This document shows, in pieces, positions 1 through 8,893 of a DNA stretch of 64,000 nt (the first letter of the stretch is position 1; each line of letters starts with the position of its first letter). Both the position numbers and the translations under genes were made by a program. The stretch is from Planctomycetota bacterium (lineage in GTDB: Bacteria > Planctomycetota > Planctomycetia > Planctomycetales > Planctomycetaceae), in contig QWPB01000077.1 of the NCBI GenBank assembly GCA_003671275.1, positions 1 through 64,000 on the forward strand, in the 5' to 3' direction. Under the pieces are notes generated by a model, which searched no databases, had not been told where the DNA came from, and was given only the letters and a program-made list of their open reading frames with translations.

Positions 1-535
1 ATGAAGAACGGATTGTCAAGCCGGTGAGATGCAGAAAATCGGGTCCGGGCCGGTGTGGGTGGAGATTCTCCTCGCCGTCGGTCTCGGTCGGTGCGTCCCC
101 TTCGCCCGATGCGGACTGGCTGCGAACCGGTGGTAGATTCTCTGAGCCCGAGGGGGAGGGAGGGCCGGGGCCTCCGCATCACAATAAGGTGTCTGTAGCG
201 ACGGCTGGATGGAATTCTGGTCCTTATTGCAATCCAGAGGTCTAGCCTAAGAACTGGACACTGCGAAGGATGGCGACCCACGACTTCTCAACCAAGAAAC
301 ACAACCAACACCACTGAGTCACTCTGGGCCGCCATTTTTGTCGATCCCAACTGTCCTACCAAGAGGGAACCTCCAGAATAATTCTCGATGGCTGCTGGGG
401 GTGATGCGACAGCTTACCCATGATGATGCCGAAGCCCTGGGGGGTTCCCGATGACATCCCGATTGACAACCGGACCGAGCCTGCGAGAATCGGCGGAAGT
501 CCAGAATGCTTGGATTCATTGGGAAATGTCTCCCG

Positions 536-567
536 ACGAGCATTCCGGTGATAGGCGGAATGCTCGT
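536..567. repeat. 12-bp perfect inverted repeat, 8-nt loop (ACGAGCATTCCG-gtgatagg-CGGAATGCTCGT)
   Basis: Read directly from sequence; lies upstream of the CDS starting at 624. Confidence 0.85.
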
Positions 568-591
568 TGGGGATAGACAGAACCCGATTCT

Positions 592-609
592 GCCTAACCC
601 TGGTTAGGC
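592..609. promoter_or_regulatory. 8-bp palindrome GCCTAACC-ct-GGTTAGGC just upstream of the CDS at 624 (possible operator or leader hairpin)
   Basis: Read directly; position relative to start codon suggests a regulatory role. Confidence 0.45.
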
Positions 610-623
610 GGCAAGGCAATTAC

Positions 624-1256
624 ATGCAGCAATCACGCAGCACTCGAAAGCGAACGTGGGTGTCACTCGTCGCCTTCGCCATCATTGGCCTCACAGCTGG
701 TTTGTACACGTCGTTCGCACGTTCGCTTCCCGCACCCCCGGTGTTTCCCTCCGATCAGGCCGTCGTGCTTCAGATCGTCACTGCGCCAACCAAGAGCATT
801 ATCGGTGGTGAGCAGTATGACGAATCGCAGGTTACCGTACTCACCTCGCACCGCGTGAACGTCTTAGCCTCTGGGGAAGGCCAGACGATTAGTTCCGTGG
901 TCGATGGCATTCCCGTTAATGTTGCATACGCGAAATCGGAAGCCGGTCCTGGCAAACACTCGGTTTTGCTTCATGGGATCAACATTGGACTGCCGCTCCG
1001 AGTCCGTACTTCGGCAACCAGTAGCCTGTTGAGTCAGGTTTTCTGTCCAGCCCGCGTTGCCATTAATGCGGATTTTCACTCGTCCCAAAACATAATGATT
1101 CATTACAACGGCGAAGGTCGACCTAACACCTTCATTCGGCTTCGAGTAGATCCCGAACCCGATGAGCTTCCCGTCATTGACATTTCCAGTTTCGGCTCGT
1201 CTGGCCAACAAAACGGTGCACCGGAATTGTGCATCACCCCGAATTTACAAATGTAA
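624..1256 (+). CDS. Hypothetical secreted or membrane-anchored protein
   Basis: ORF 567..1256; internal ATG at 624 followed by basic and hydrophobic N-terminus (MQQSRSTRKRTWVSLVAFAIIGLTAGLY). Confidence 0.6.
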   Translation: MQQSRSTRKRTWVSLVAFAIIGLTAGLYTSFARSLPAPPVFPSDQAVVLQIVTAPTKSIIGGEQYDESQVTVLTSHRVNVLASGEGQTISSVVDGIPVNVAYAKSEAGPGKHSVLLHGINIGLPLRVRTSATSSLLSQVFCPARVAINADFHSSQNIMIHYNGEGRPNTFIRLRVDPEPDELPVIDISSFGSSGQQNGAPELCITPNLQM

Positions 1257-1310
1257 GCTGTCCGGCACAATCCGGTGACCGTCAGCGTTCGGCCAAAGGT
1301 TATATTGCTC

Positions 1311-1640
1311 ATGCGAGATTCCGGGTTTGGGATCGGTTCGTGCTTGGTATTCGGTGGGGCGTTGGGGCTTGCATTCGCAGGATAGTTTATCGTTGAATCT
1401 TTGAAGCCAACGCGTCCCATCAACCACATGGACTTTGCTGCGGCACTCATCCCGCTGATGACCGCCATCGGTTTCGCTGTGCTAATCGCAATCATGCAAA
1501 TCGTTGGAGTGGCTCTTGGCATTGTTGGACTCCGTAAGCCATCGCGGCCCAAGTGGGCAGCGCAGCTCGGCACTGTACTAAACGGTGGAGGGCTGTTGTG
1601 CACAGTCATTGTCATCGCGGCCTTGGTAACTCAACTGTAA
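1311..1640 (+). pseudogene. Small multi-TM membrane protein interrupted by an in-frame TAG (1383-1385)
   Basis: ATG 1311 frame gives MRDSGFGIGSCLVFGGALGLAFAG*FIVESLKPTRPINHMDFAAAL...; the same frame continues as ORF 1401..1640, which has two more hydrophobic segments. Confidence 0.5.
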
Positions 1641-1777
1641 AATGCGCACCGAATGGCCGAACAGGGCGGTCAACCCGAGCGGCGGCTCGGGTGGGTTCTG
1701 AAATCAATGTCTCTTGGCCGTCACCCGGTTACCTTGGTCGCTCGGCCAGCACACATCCGAGATAAACGAGACCCACC

Positions 1778-2284
1778 ATGCACGCCCGCCAGCCTGACAA
1801 GCCTTTCAAGCCCGTCGTCCGCAAACCGGCCCAGCGTGTGGCGGCACAAGACGAGGCGGTTACGTCACTGCCGGAATCGATGGTGACCGGCAAGGCGAGC
1901 CCCGCGAAGGCTGCGGACGGCGACAAGCCGGTCTTCGCCTACATCGCCAGCCTGCCGCAGCCGCAGCGGGGCATCGCGGAATCGATCGATGCGATCGCAG
2001 CCAAGACGCTTCCCGGTCTGCAGCGTTCCGTGAAATGGGGCATGGCGTACTATGGCGTCGGCGACGGCTGGTGCTTCTCTTGCGGCGGCTTCGCGGGCCA
2101 CGTCAAGCTCATGTTCGTGAACGGTGCGGCGCTCGTGCCGGTACCGCCCGTGACGCCGGTGGCGATGGGCAAGTCGACACGAGGTGTGGAGCTCGAATCC
2201 GAGGACGACCTCGACGCACCCCAGATCGCGGAGTGGATGAAACAAGTCGCGGCCATGCCGGGTGTCGGGAGGAAAAAACAGTAG
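1778..2284 (+). CDS. DUF1801 (YdhG/YjbR-like) domain protein
   Basis: ORF 168 aa; YIASLPQPQRGIAESIDAI...VKWGMAYYGVGDGWCFSCGGFAGHVKLMF pattern. Confidence 0.75.
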   Translation: MHARQPDKPFKPVVRKPAQRVAAQDEAVTSLPESMVTGKASPAKAADGDKPVFAYIASLPQPQRGIAESIDAIAAKTLPGLQRSVKWGMAYYGVGDGWCFSCGGFAGHVKLMFVNGAALVPVPPVTPVAMGKSTRGVELESEDDLDAPQIAEWMKQVAAMPGVGRKKQ

Positions 2285-2444
2285 GGCTGCAAGCTGTATC
2301 CGCCATGTCGGACGAGCCCGTCCCTCAGAACCGCGGGACGCCAAGCCTTAAAACCCGTCGATGGGTTTCCCCCATTGGCGGTCGTCTGCTGCCGGTGTTT
2401 CACCGTCCCGAAGCTCGGTGTTATCGGCTCCCCCGCCCCTTCTC

Positions 2445-3353
2445 TCATCCATCCCGATCATTGACAGGATCTCCGGATGTGGCAGCGAGCGATTGCTGGC
2501 TCTGCTTGTAGGCCTGGTAGAGAGCTTCCATTTCCTGAAGGGTGGCTGTGGCGGGCGTCTTTCCGAGGGACTTCAGGCCGCGTTCGATGGCCTGGAATCG
2601 ATCGGCGAATTTGTTGTTGGAACGCCGGAGGGCTTCTTCCGGATTAATTCCCCACCGGCGGGCGATGTTCGCCACAACGAATAGCACATCCCCGAGTTCC
2701 CCCTCGATCCGGTCCTTGCGTTCCAGATCGGTCACCTCTTCGTCGGGGACCGGATCCATGTGAACACCCGCCGCGATGTCGGGAATCTCACCGAGTTCTT
2801 CCCGTAGTTCCGTGACTTCTTCCCGCAGCTTGTCGAAGAGCATGGCCCGATGGGGCCAATCGTAACCCACGCGGGCCGCTTTCTTACTGAGACGAGCGGC
2901 TTTGGCCAGTGCGGGCAGGTCGACGGGGATTCCTTCAAGGACCGATTCCCGCTGCTTTTCGGACTGCTTGGCCCGTTCCCAGTGGGTCATGACATCCGCT
3001 GCGGACTGGGCCGACTCATTGCCGAAGACATGCGGATGTCGGTGGATCATTTTGGCGGTGATCTTCTCGACCACCTGAATCAGATCAAATCGGTTCTCAT
3101 CCCGGGCAATCTGCGATAGCAGGACGACCTGCAACAGCACATCGCCGAGTTCCTCAGAAATGGCTTCGTTGTCATCGAGGTCAATGGCCTCCAGCAGTTC
3201 GCACGTTTCCTCCAGAGTGAACGGTTTGATCGAGGCCAGCGTCTGAACGCGGTCCCAAGGGCACCCGTCTGGAGATCGCAGCTGGGCGATGACCTCCACA
3301 AAACGGTGCAGGGCAGGACCGAGGCGATCAGGATCAGGCGGGGTGCCAGACAT
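2445..3353 (-). CDS. mazG: Nucleoside triphosphate pyrophosphohydrolase MazG
   Basis: ORF 302 aa; [34 protein letters not shown]...[11 protein letters not shown], duplicated MazG fold. Confidence 0.93.
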   Translation of the reverse strand: MSGTPPDPDRLGPALHRFVEVIAQLRSPDGCPWDRVQTLASIKPFTLEETCELLEAIDLDDNEAISEELGDVLLQVVLLSQIARDENRFDLIQVVEKITAKMIHRHPHVFGNESAQSAADVMTHWERAKQSEKQRESVLEGIPVDLPALAKAARLSKKAARVGYDWPHRAMLFDKLREEVTELREELGEIPDIAAGVHMDPVPDEEVTDLERKDRIEGELGDVLFVVANIARRWGINPEEALRRSNNKFADRFQAIERGLKSLGKTPATATLQEMEALYQAYKQSQQSLAATSGDPVNDRDG

Positions 3354-3577
3354 GGCGGGAGTTCATCAAAGGATCGAAGCGGACGGGTCACAGAATAGCG
3401 ATCAGGGTACCCGCATGATACTTGCTATGCGTGAACTCGGGCATCCGATGGTCGCTGGCGGCGGTGGACTCTATGATGCCGCATTCCGGGCTTGATCACG
3501 TGAATGAGCCCATCTCGTGAAAGCGGGTTCATGGACGGAGCTTCTCTCCGATCACTGGAGCCCAGGGTGAGTGACTG

Positions 3578-4561
3578 ATGACATACGACGTCTATGGCGT
3601 GGGCAATGCTCTGGTGGATATTCAGGCCCGCGTTGCCGATTCGGTGCTGGATGATCTGCGATTTGCCAAGGGGATCATGACGCTGGTCGACGAACCGTCG
3701 CAGAAACAGATCCTGGCCAGACTGCAAAAATCGTGGCATCAGTGCGCGGGAGGTTCCGCTGCCAACACAATTATGGGGATCGCTGATTTCGGCGGTAAGG
3801 TCGCATACACCGGCAAGGTCGGGAATGATGAAATTGGCGGGTTTTTCCTGGCGGACATGCGGAAGATGGGCGTCAAAATCGAAACTCCGGCAACCGCTGG
3901 GCAGACGGGAACCTGTGTGGTGCTGATCACCGAAGATGCCCAACGGACGATGCTGACAAATCTGGCCCTTTCGGCGACCCTCAGCCCGGCGGACATCTCG
4001 GAAGAGCAGATTCGACAGTCCCAGTATGTCTATATCGAGGGGTACCTGTTCGGCGGCGACGTGACGCGGTCAGCTGCCTTGCATGCGATTGATCTCGCCA
4101 AGAAGCATGGCGTGAAAGTGGCCCTGACCGTGTCGGACCCATTCCTGATTCAGTATCACAAGGACGAGTTCATGCGGCTGATTGAAGGCCCCGTTGATCT
4201 GCTGTTCTGCAATCTGGATGAGGCTCGGGCATTAACGGGAAGGCTCGATCCGGTGGAGTGTGCCCGTGAGATCCATCGGCACGCGGCAAACGTGGCGTTG
4301 ACACTGGGAGCCGAGGGCTCGCTGCTAATGCACGATGGCGACATGACGCCCATCGAAAGCGTACCCGTCAAAGCAGTCGACACCACCGGAGCCGGAGACA
4401 TGTACGCCGCTGGGATCCTGTACGGGGTTACGAATGGTCTCAGCTGGAAGCAGGCGGGGCGTCTGGCCTCGCATGCCTCGTCGCGGGTTGTTGGTCAGAT
4501 GGGAGCCCGCCTGGCCGACCGGTTTTCGCCAGAGCAGGTTCAGGCCATTACCGGCCAATAG
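3578..4561 (+). CDS. PfkB-family carbohydrate/adenosine kinase
   Basis: ORF 327 aa; [30 protein letters not shown] and [15 protein letters not shown] signatures. Confidence 0.9.
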   Translation: MTYDVYGVGNALVDIQARVADSVLDDLRFAKGIMTLVDEPSQKQILARLQKSWHQCAGGSAANTIMGIADFGGKVAYTGKVGNDEIGGFFLADMRKMGVKIETPATAGQTGTCVVLITEDAQRTMLTNLALSATLSPADISEEQIRQSQYVYIEGYLFGGDVTRSAALHAIDLAKKHGVKVALTVSDPFLIQYHKDEFMRLIEGPVDLLFCNLDEARALTGRLDPVECAREIHRHAANVALTLGAEGSLLMHDGDMTPIESVPVKAVDTTGAGDMYAAGILYGVTNGLSWKQAGRLASHASSRVVGQMGARLADRFSPEQVQAITGQ

Positions 4562-4590
4562 TAATGTGAGGGCCGGAACCCGCAGCGGTT

Positions 4591-4959
4591 TTATCGCGGC
4601 TTGGCGGGATGTTCCACAATTACCGTCGTCCGAATGCCCCCCCGGGGTGTGAAGTCGGCGGTAATTTTCATCCAGCGCGGTTGAGTCACCGCCACCAGAT
4701 CGTCCAGAATCGTATTGGTGACATTCTCGTAGAACGCCCCGTGATTCCGGTATTGCTGAAGATAAATCTTCAGTGACTTCAGCTCGTAACAGAGCTGATC
4801 CGGGATGTAAGAGATCGTGATCGTCCCGAAGTCAGGCTGACCGGTCTTGGGGCACATCGAAGTAAACTCGGGACAGACCGTGTCGATCAGGTAGTCCCGA
4901 TTTGGGAACGGGTTGGCGAAGGTTTCAAGAAGGTCACGAGTCGGCTGAGACATGGTCAA
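4591..4959 (-). CDS. queF: NADPH-dependent 7-cyano-7-deazaguanine reductase QueF (type I)
   Basis: ORF 122 aa; [52 protein letters not shown]. Confidence 0.95.
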   Translation of the reverse strand: MTMSQPTRDLLETFANPFPNRDYLIDTVCPEFTSMCPKTGQPDFGTITISYIPDQLCYELKSLKIYLQQYRNHGAFYENVTNTILDDLVAVTQPRWMKITADFTPRGGIRTTVIVEHPAKPR

Positions 4960-5027
4960 TCGGTGAAGAACGAGTTCAGGGATCAGGGGCCGGAGAAACC
5001 AGACGATTCAGAATTCCGCGCGGGACG

Positions 5028-7037
5028 TTACCGCTTGGGTTTCTGGCCATCAGTCTGCTTCCGAGCGGCATCCGCAGCTTCAAGCAGCTTTTCGATAAAC
5101 GACTTGGGACGGTTTGGATCGATCAGTTCTGGAGTGACGGCGCCCGTGGGGGAAACGGTCATGGGGGCCGGGGCGACCACGATCGGCGGCATGAACTTCT
5201 TGAGCGCCCATCGCTCGATCATGCCGAGAATACTGGACGCAATGAAGTACAAACACAGACCGCTCGGCACAGAATAGAAGAGGAAACCCATGACGACGGT
5301 CATCCCGTTCATCATGTTGTTTCGCATCCGCTCCTCGTCGTTGGTCGGGGGCGGCATCATCTGACGCTGCTGGAACAGGAACAGACCCACATTGAAAAGC
5401 GGCAGCAGATTGAACGTGGACCCCACTCCCCAGATTTCCCGACCGAAGGAGAACAACGCATCCGGAGCTGCCAGATTGTCGATCCACAAAAACTTGGCCA
5501 GCCGCAAATCCAAGCAGGTATTCACCGCCCCATACAGTCCGATGAAGATCGGCATCTGAATGAACAGCGGCAGACACCCGCCAAGCATGTTGTGATTGTA
5601 TCGCTTCATCAGCTCGCGCTGCGCGAGCATAAACTTCTCGGGTTCGTTGGCATACTTCTCTTTGAGCTTGGTGATCTGCGGCGTGATGATCTTCATCTTT
5701 TCGCCGTCCCGAACCTGCTTACGGGTCAGGGGCAGCAGGCACATCCGGACCGAAAATGTCAGCATGATGATCGCCAGCCCGTACGGAGCGAACGTCCCAT
5801 AAAAACCCAGCAACAGCTGCAACAGCTTCTCCACCGGTCGAGCGCAGAAGGTGAATGGCTTGAACAGCGAGAATTCCGGCTCACGCAGGGACAGTTCCAG
5901 TTCCAAGGCTTGAGCAATGGCCTTTTGCTTCGGCCCCAGAAACACCCTGTAACTGTGTGTGAGGGTCTTGCCCGCAGCGATCTCGAATTCGTGTGTCTGC
6001 ATCCTCAGGCTGATCGATGATCGAATCGGCTTGTCGGTGTTGCGAGCCACAATCGTGGGGTAGACCGATGAAAAGTATCGATCGGCATTGCCGTCTTTGT
6101 TGGCGTCGAGCAGCTGGTCTTTCGAGGGCAGTACGAGCGCGGAGAAGAACTGCACATCGATTCCGGCGTAATGGATCGGATCGAGGTAGCTGTCGATTTT
6201 GGCCTTGTCGAATTGGGTCGTGATTTCGCCGGCGGTACGAATCAGGTGGCTGATATCCGAGGGGTCGCTCAGGTCGCCATGGGTCGCGACTTTGACTTCC
6301 ATTAACGTGCGGGAGTTGGCTACGTTCTCCAGTGGCAATCCCACCGGCCCCTGCAGCCGGTACGACTGCTTGGTCGGGGCGGCTTTCAGGTTCTCAATCG
6401 ACAAGTCAATCTTCAGGACATACCCCGCGGCATCTTCGTCGCGGTTCGCTTCATCCCCCTTTTGCAGGGTGTATGTCTTGCGAACGGCCACGGAATTATC
6501 CGGAGCTTGCACGAGGAAGGTGGCGGTCTCGCTGGTCGCGCCCGGCAACAGTTTCCAATGGGCTTTCTCAGTGGTTTTTTTGAGTGGCTTGATTTGCGAG
6601 TTGATTTGATCGATGGCCGTATTGAACGACAGCGGTTCGGTTCCATCGGCATTCGGCGGCAGGTTTCCCACGACCTTCAGTTGTTCCTTGCGGTCGAGTG
6701 TCAGGTAACGCGGATCGTTGAGCTTGGCCCAGTCGACTGAGGCCCCGCGTGAGTTCAACTGGACCTGCAGGAAATAGCCTTTCCCCGGTGCATCCGTTCC
6801 CAGGATATGGGTGGCTGCGGGGCCTTCCTCGAAATTGGGCAATGGTCCTTCCGGCTGCTTGTCTTTGTCGTCCGTAGTTTTGTCGTCTTCGGCGATCGCT
6901 GCGGGAGCCGGTTTGCCTCCAAAAAATGCGGGGAACAATCTCTGGATGGTCGGCATCCAGACCAGCAGGAACACTCCGAGCAACAGCATCGAAATGAGTG
7001 TTCGGCGGTCGAAAAGTGGCTGCTGGGGCTGGTCCAT
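5028..7037 (-). CDS. yidC: Membrane protein insertase YidC
   Basis: ORF 669 aa; N-terminal FDRRTLISMLLLGVFLLVW, periplasmic domain, C-terminal 60KD_IMP domain (LPLTRKQVRDGEKMKIITPQITKLKEKY). Confidence 0.95.
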   Translation of the reverse strand: MDQPQQPLFDRRTLISMLLLGVFLLVWMPTIQRLFPAFFGGKPAPAAIAEDDKTTDDKDKQPEGPLPNFEEGPAATHILGTDAPGKGYFLQVQLNSRGASVDWAKLNDPRYLTLDRKEQLKVVGNLPPNADGTEPLSFNTAIDQINSQIKPLKKTTEKAHWKLLPGATSETATFLVQAPDNSVAVRKTYTLQKGDEANRDEDAAGYVLKIDLSIENLKAAPTKQSYRLQGPVGLPLENVANSRTLMEVKVATHGDLSDPSDISHLIRTAGEITTQFDKAKIDSYLDPIHYAGIDVQFFSALVLPSKDQLLDANKDGNADRYFSSVYPTIVARNTDKPIRSSISLRMQTHEFEIAAGKTLTHSYRVFLGPKQKAIAQALELELSLREPEFSLFKPFTFCARPVEKLLQLLLGFYGTFAPYGLAIIMLTFSVRMCLLPLTRKQVRDGEKMKIITPQITKLKEKYANEPEKFMLAQRELMKRYNHNMLGGCLPLFIQMPIFIGLYGAVNTCLDLRLAKFLWIDNLAAPDALFSFGREIWGVGSTFNLLPLFNVGLFLFQQRQMMPPPTNDEERMRNNMMNGMTVVMGFLFYSVPSGLCLYFIASSILGMIERWALKKFMPPIVVAPAPMTVSPTGAVTPELIDPNRPKSFIEKLLEAADAARKQTDGQKPKR

Positions 7038-7430
7038 CGCTCAACTCAAAAGGGGCTCGTTGCCGTGCCATCCGAGGGAAGGCGGACAACGAAACACTCT
7101 GACAACGGGGCCCACCCGAAGGTGGATCACTCGGAATCCGAAGATTTCGGACGCAGCAGTCTAACGCCGCGTCGCCTGCGCAGCGAATGAGCCTCGGGAG
7201 AGTCCTACGAATTGGACGGAATTCCGAATAACGAGCGAGTCAGGCAAAGCCTGCGGAGGAAAGGGGTTAAAGGCACCTTGTGGCGGCTTAATGGGCATCT
7301 CGTTCCGATCCCTGTCGTCGATTCCCGGCCCCGCCCGGGTGAGCGGATTCAGGCGGGTTACGAGACGATAAATGTCGTCAGGGTTTCATCTTGCGATACT
7401 TGCGGTGCTGTCGATCTTTCGAGGAAGAGA

Positions 7431-8225
7431 TTATTCCCATCCGTCGTCGTTGATGTCGGCGACCTCGAATCCCAGCGAGCGGAGGGCTTCACCAGCGGCT
7501 TTCAGTACCCCATCATCGTCGTCGGTGTCCAGGACCGCTCGCAATAAAGTCTCCGCATGCGAGGGCCGCAGTTTGCCAAGTGCCTCAGCAGCGGCGGCGC
7601 GGACTCGATTCTTCGGATCGTTCTGCATCCGGTCGATGACCAGCTCAGTCGCTTCGGTCAGTCCCAGATCTCCGAGCCCTTTGAGTGCCCACATCCGGGG
7701 GAGCCATTCGGGGTCCTTCCCCGCCATCTCCATCAGCGGATGCAGCCCCCGGGGATCACGCGTCAAACCCAGGATGCGGGCTGCAGGGGAGCGGGTCAAT
7801 GGGACTGGTGTCGTGAGCAGATCCAGCAGTGCGGGTACGCCCGACTCGCGGGTTGCGGAGATTTGTCCGACCAGGGAACGCTCGGACCAGTTACGAACCG
7901 TGTTCACGGGATCAGCCAATCCGAGCACCAACGATTGAATTGCGGCAGAACTGGTCTGGCCTCCCAGTCCCAGTGCCGCCATGGTTCGAGTGAAGGCTTC
8001 TGCGGAAGTCCGGAGTGGAAGCAACCGTTCGGCGACGCATGGCATGGCACATTGGGCCACTGATTCCGCTGCCGCCTGTCGCAGGGGTTCTCCGAAGTCT
8101 GGCGATGCCAGTATCTCCACCAGATCATTGATCGTTGTCGGATCGGTGGTTGCTGCGGCTTCGCGAATCGCAGCCAAGCGATCATCGCCAGTCAGTTGTT
8201 GAACCCGTTCGAGCAGAGAAGGCAT
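7431..8225 (-). CDS. HEAT-repeat protein
   Basis: ORF 264 aa with repeated ALKGLGDLG / AAAEALGKL-type helices. Confidence 0.75.
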   Translation of the reverse strand: MPSLLERVQQLTGDDRLAAIREAAATTDPTTINDLVEILASPDFGEPLRQAAAESVAQCAMPCVAERLLPLRTSAEAFTRTMAALGLGGQTSSAAIQSLVLGLADPVNTVRNWSERSLVGQISATRESGVPALLDLLTTPVPLTRSPAARILGLTRDPRGLHPLMEMAGKDPEWLPRMWALKGLGDLGLTEATELVIDRMQNDPKNRVRAAAAEALGKLRPSHAETLLRAVLDTDDDDGVLKAAGEALRSLGFEVADINDDGWE

Positions 8226-8287
8226 GACCAGACACTCCTGGGGACGACCGAACGCGAAGGCTACGCCGGGCGAACCGGCATATCAAC

Positions 8288-8314
8288 AAAAAACGGCTGC
8301 CATTCGGCAGCCGT
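8288..8314 (-). terminator. Rho-independent terminator (minus strand)
   Basis: ACGGCTGCC-attc-GGCAGCCGT 9-bp stem followed on the minus strand by a T6 run; immediately downstream of CDS 8341..8559. Confidence 0.85.
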
Positions 8315-8340
8315 GGGAGAATCAGGAAGGGCAGTCACCC

Positions 8341-8559
8341 TCAAGCCCCGGGACGCAGTCGGCAATATGCCGTCAACACCTGGTACAGATCGGGCGACAT
8401 GTGAATGGGGTCGTCTTCAAAATCTCTCAGAAAGGAACGCTGCGAGCGACAAGCTTCCAGAAGAACACGGGACAATTCACCCAAGGTGATAGACATCTGG
8501 GGTTCCTGGTATTCGAACGTCTGATCTTCGCCCGTGAAAACTCGAAGTTGGGGACGCAT
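8341..8559 (-). CDS. Small hypothetical protein (72 aa)
   Basis: ORF MRPQLRVFTGEDQTFEYQEPQMSITLGELSRVLLEACRSQRSFLRDFEDDPIHMSPDLYQVLTAYCRLRPGA with SD-like GGAGGAGGATC upstream and a terminator just downstream. Confidence 0.65.
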   Translation of the reverse strand: MRPQLRVFTGEDQTFEYQEPQMSITLGELSRVLLEACRSQRSFLRDFEDDPIHMSPDLYQVLTAYCRLRPGA

Positions 8560-8826
8560 CGATCCTCCTCCCTGAAGGCACCAGTGAAATTACTGGCGGG
8601 TCATTCTGTGTCAGCCATGAAACTTGCCGGGTCACGACCCGGTCAAAATCGGGGGCACCTGTAGGCTGTCGATTCAGAATGCCCTGACGTGATCGAGGCG
8701 CAGAATGACTTCCGCAAGTGCCCGTGGAGTTATCGACGTTCACATTGGGATGACTTTGACGATTCTGTGGATTCAATGGGATTCCATGGTGATGCATTCA
8801 GGCTTTGATTTGGCCCTCAATGCAAT

Positions 8827-8861
8827 CCACCCGGCAGGCTGAGTGGCAGCCTGCCGGGTGG
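8827..8861 (-). terminator. 15-bp perfect hairpin downstream of the giant surface-protein gene
   Basis: CCACCCGGCAGGCTG-agtgg-CAGCCTGCCGGGTGG, 33 nt past the stop side of CDS 8894..17944; no clear T tract. Confidence 0.65.
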
Positions 8862-8893
8862 TCAATCTCCTCCGCTGTCCGTGTGCAAGAACC

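Noticed and set aside
4902-6020. 372-aa plus-strand ORF opposite yidC
   Set aside because: Arg/His/Gln-rich translation antisense to a confidently identified gene
7192-7260. Glycine-riboswitch-like string (GGGAGAG...CCGAA...GTCAGGCAAAG...GCGGAGG) on the plus strand
   Set aside because: GAGAG has no CTCTC partner, and the next genes are on the minus strand, so there is no downstream plus-strand target. A covariance-model scan (Infernal, RF00504) would settle it
7038-7430. Search for rnpA/rpmH upstream of yidC
   Set aside because: No matching short ORF found on the minus strand; the order rpmH-rnpA-yidC is not universal, so absence alone was not reported as a finding
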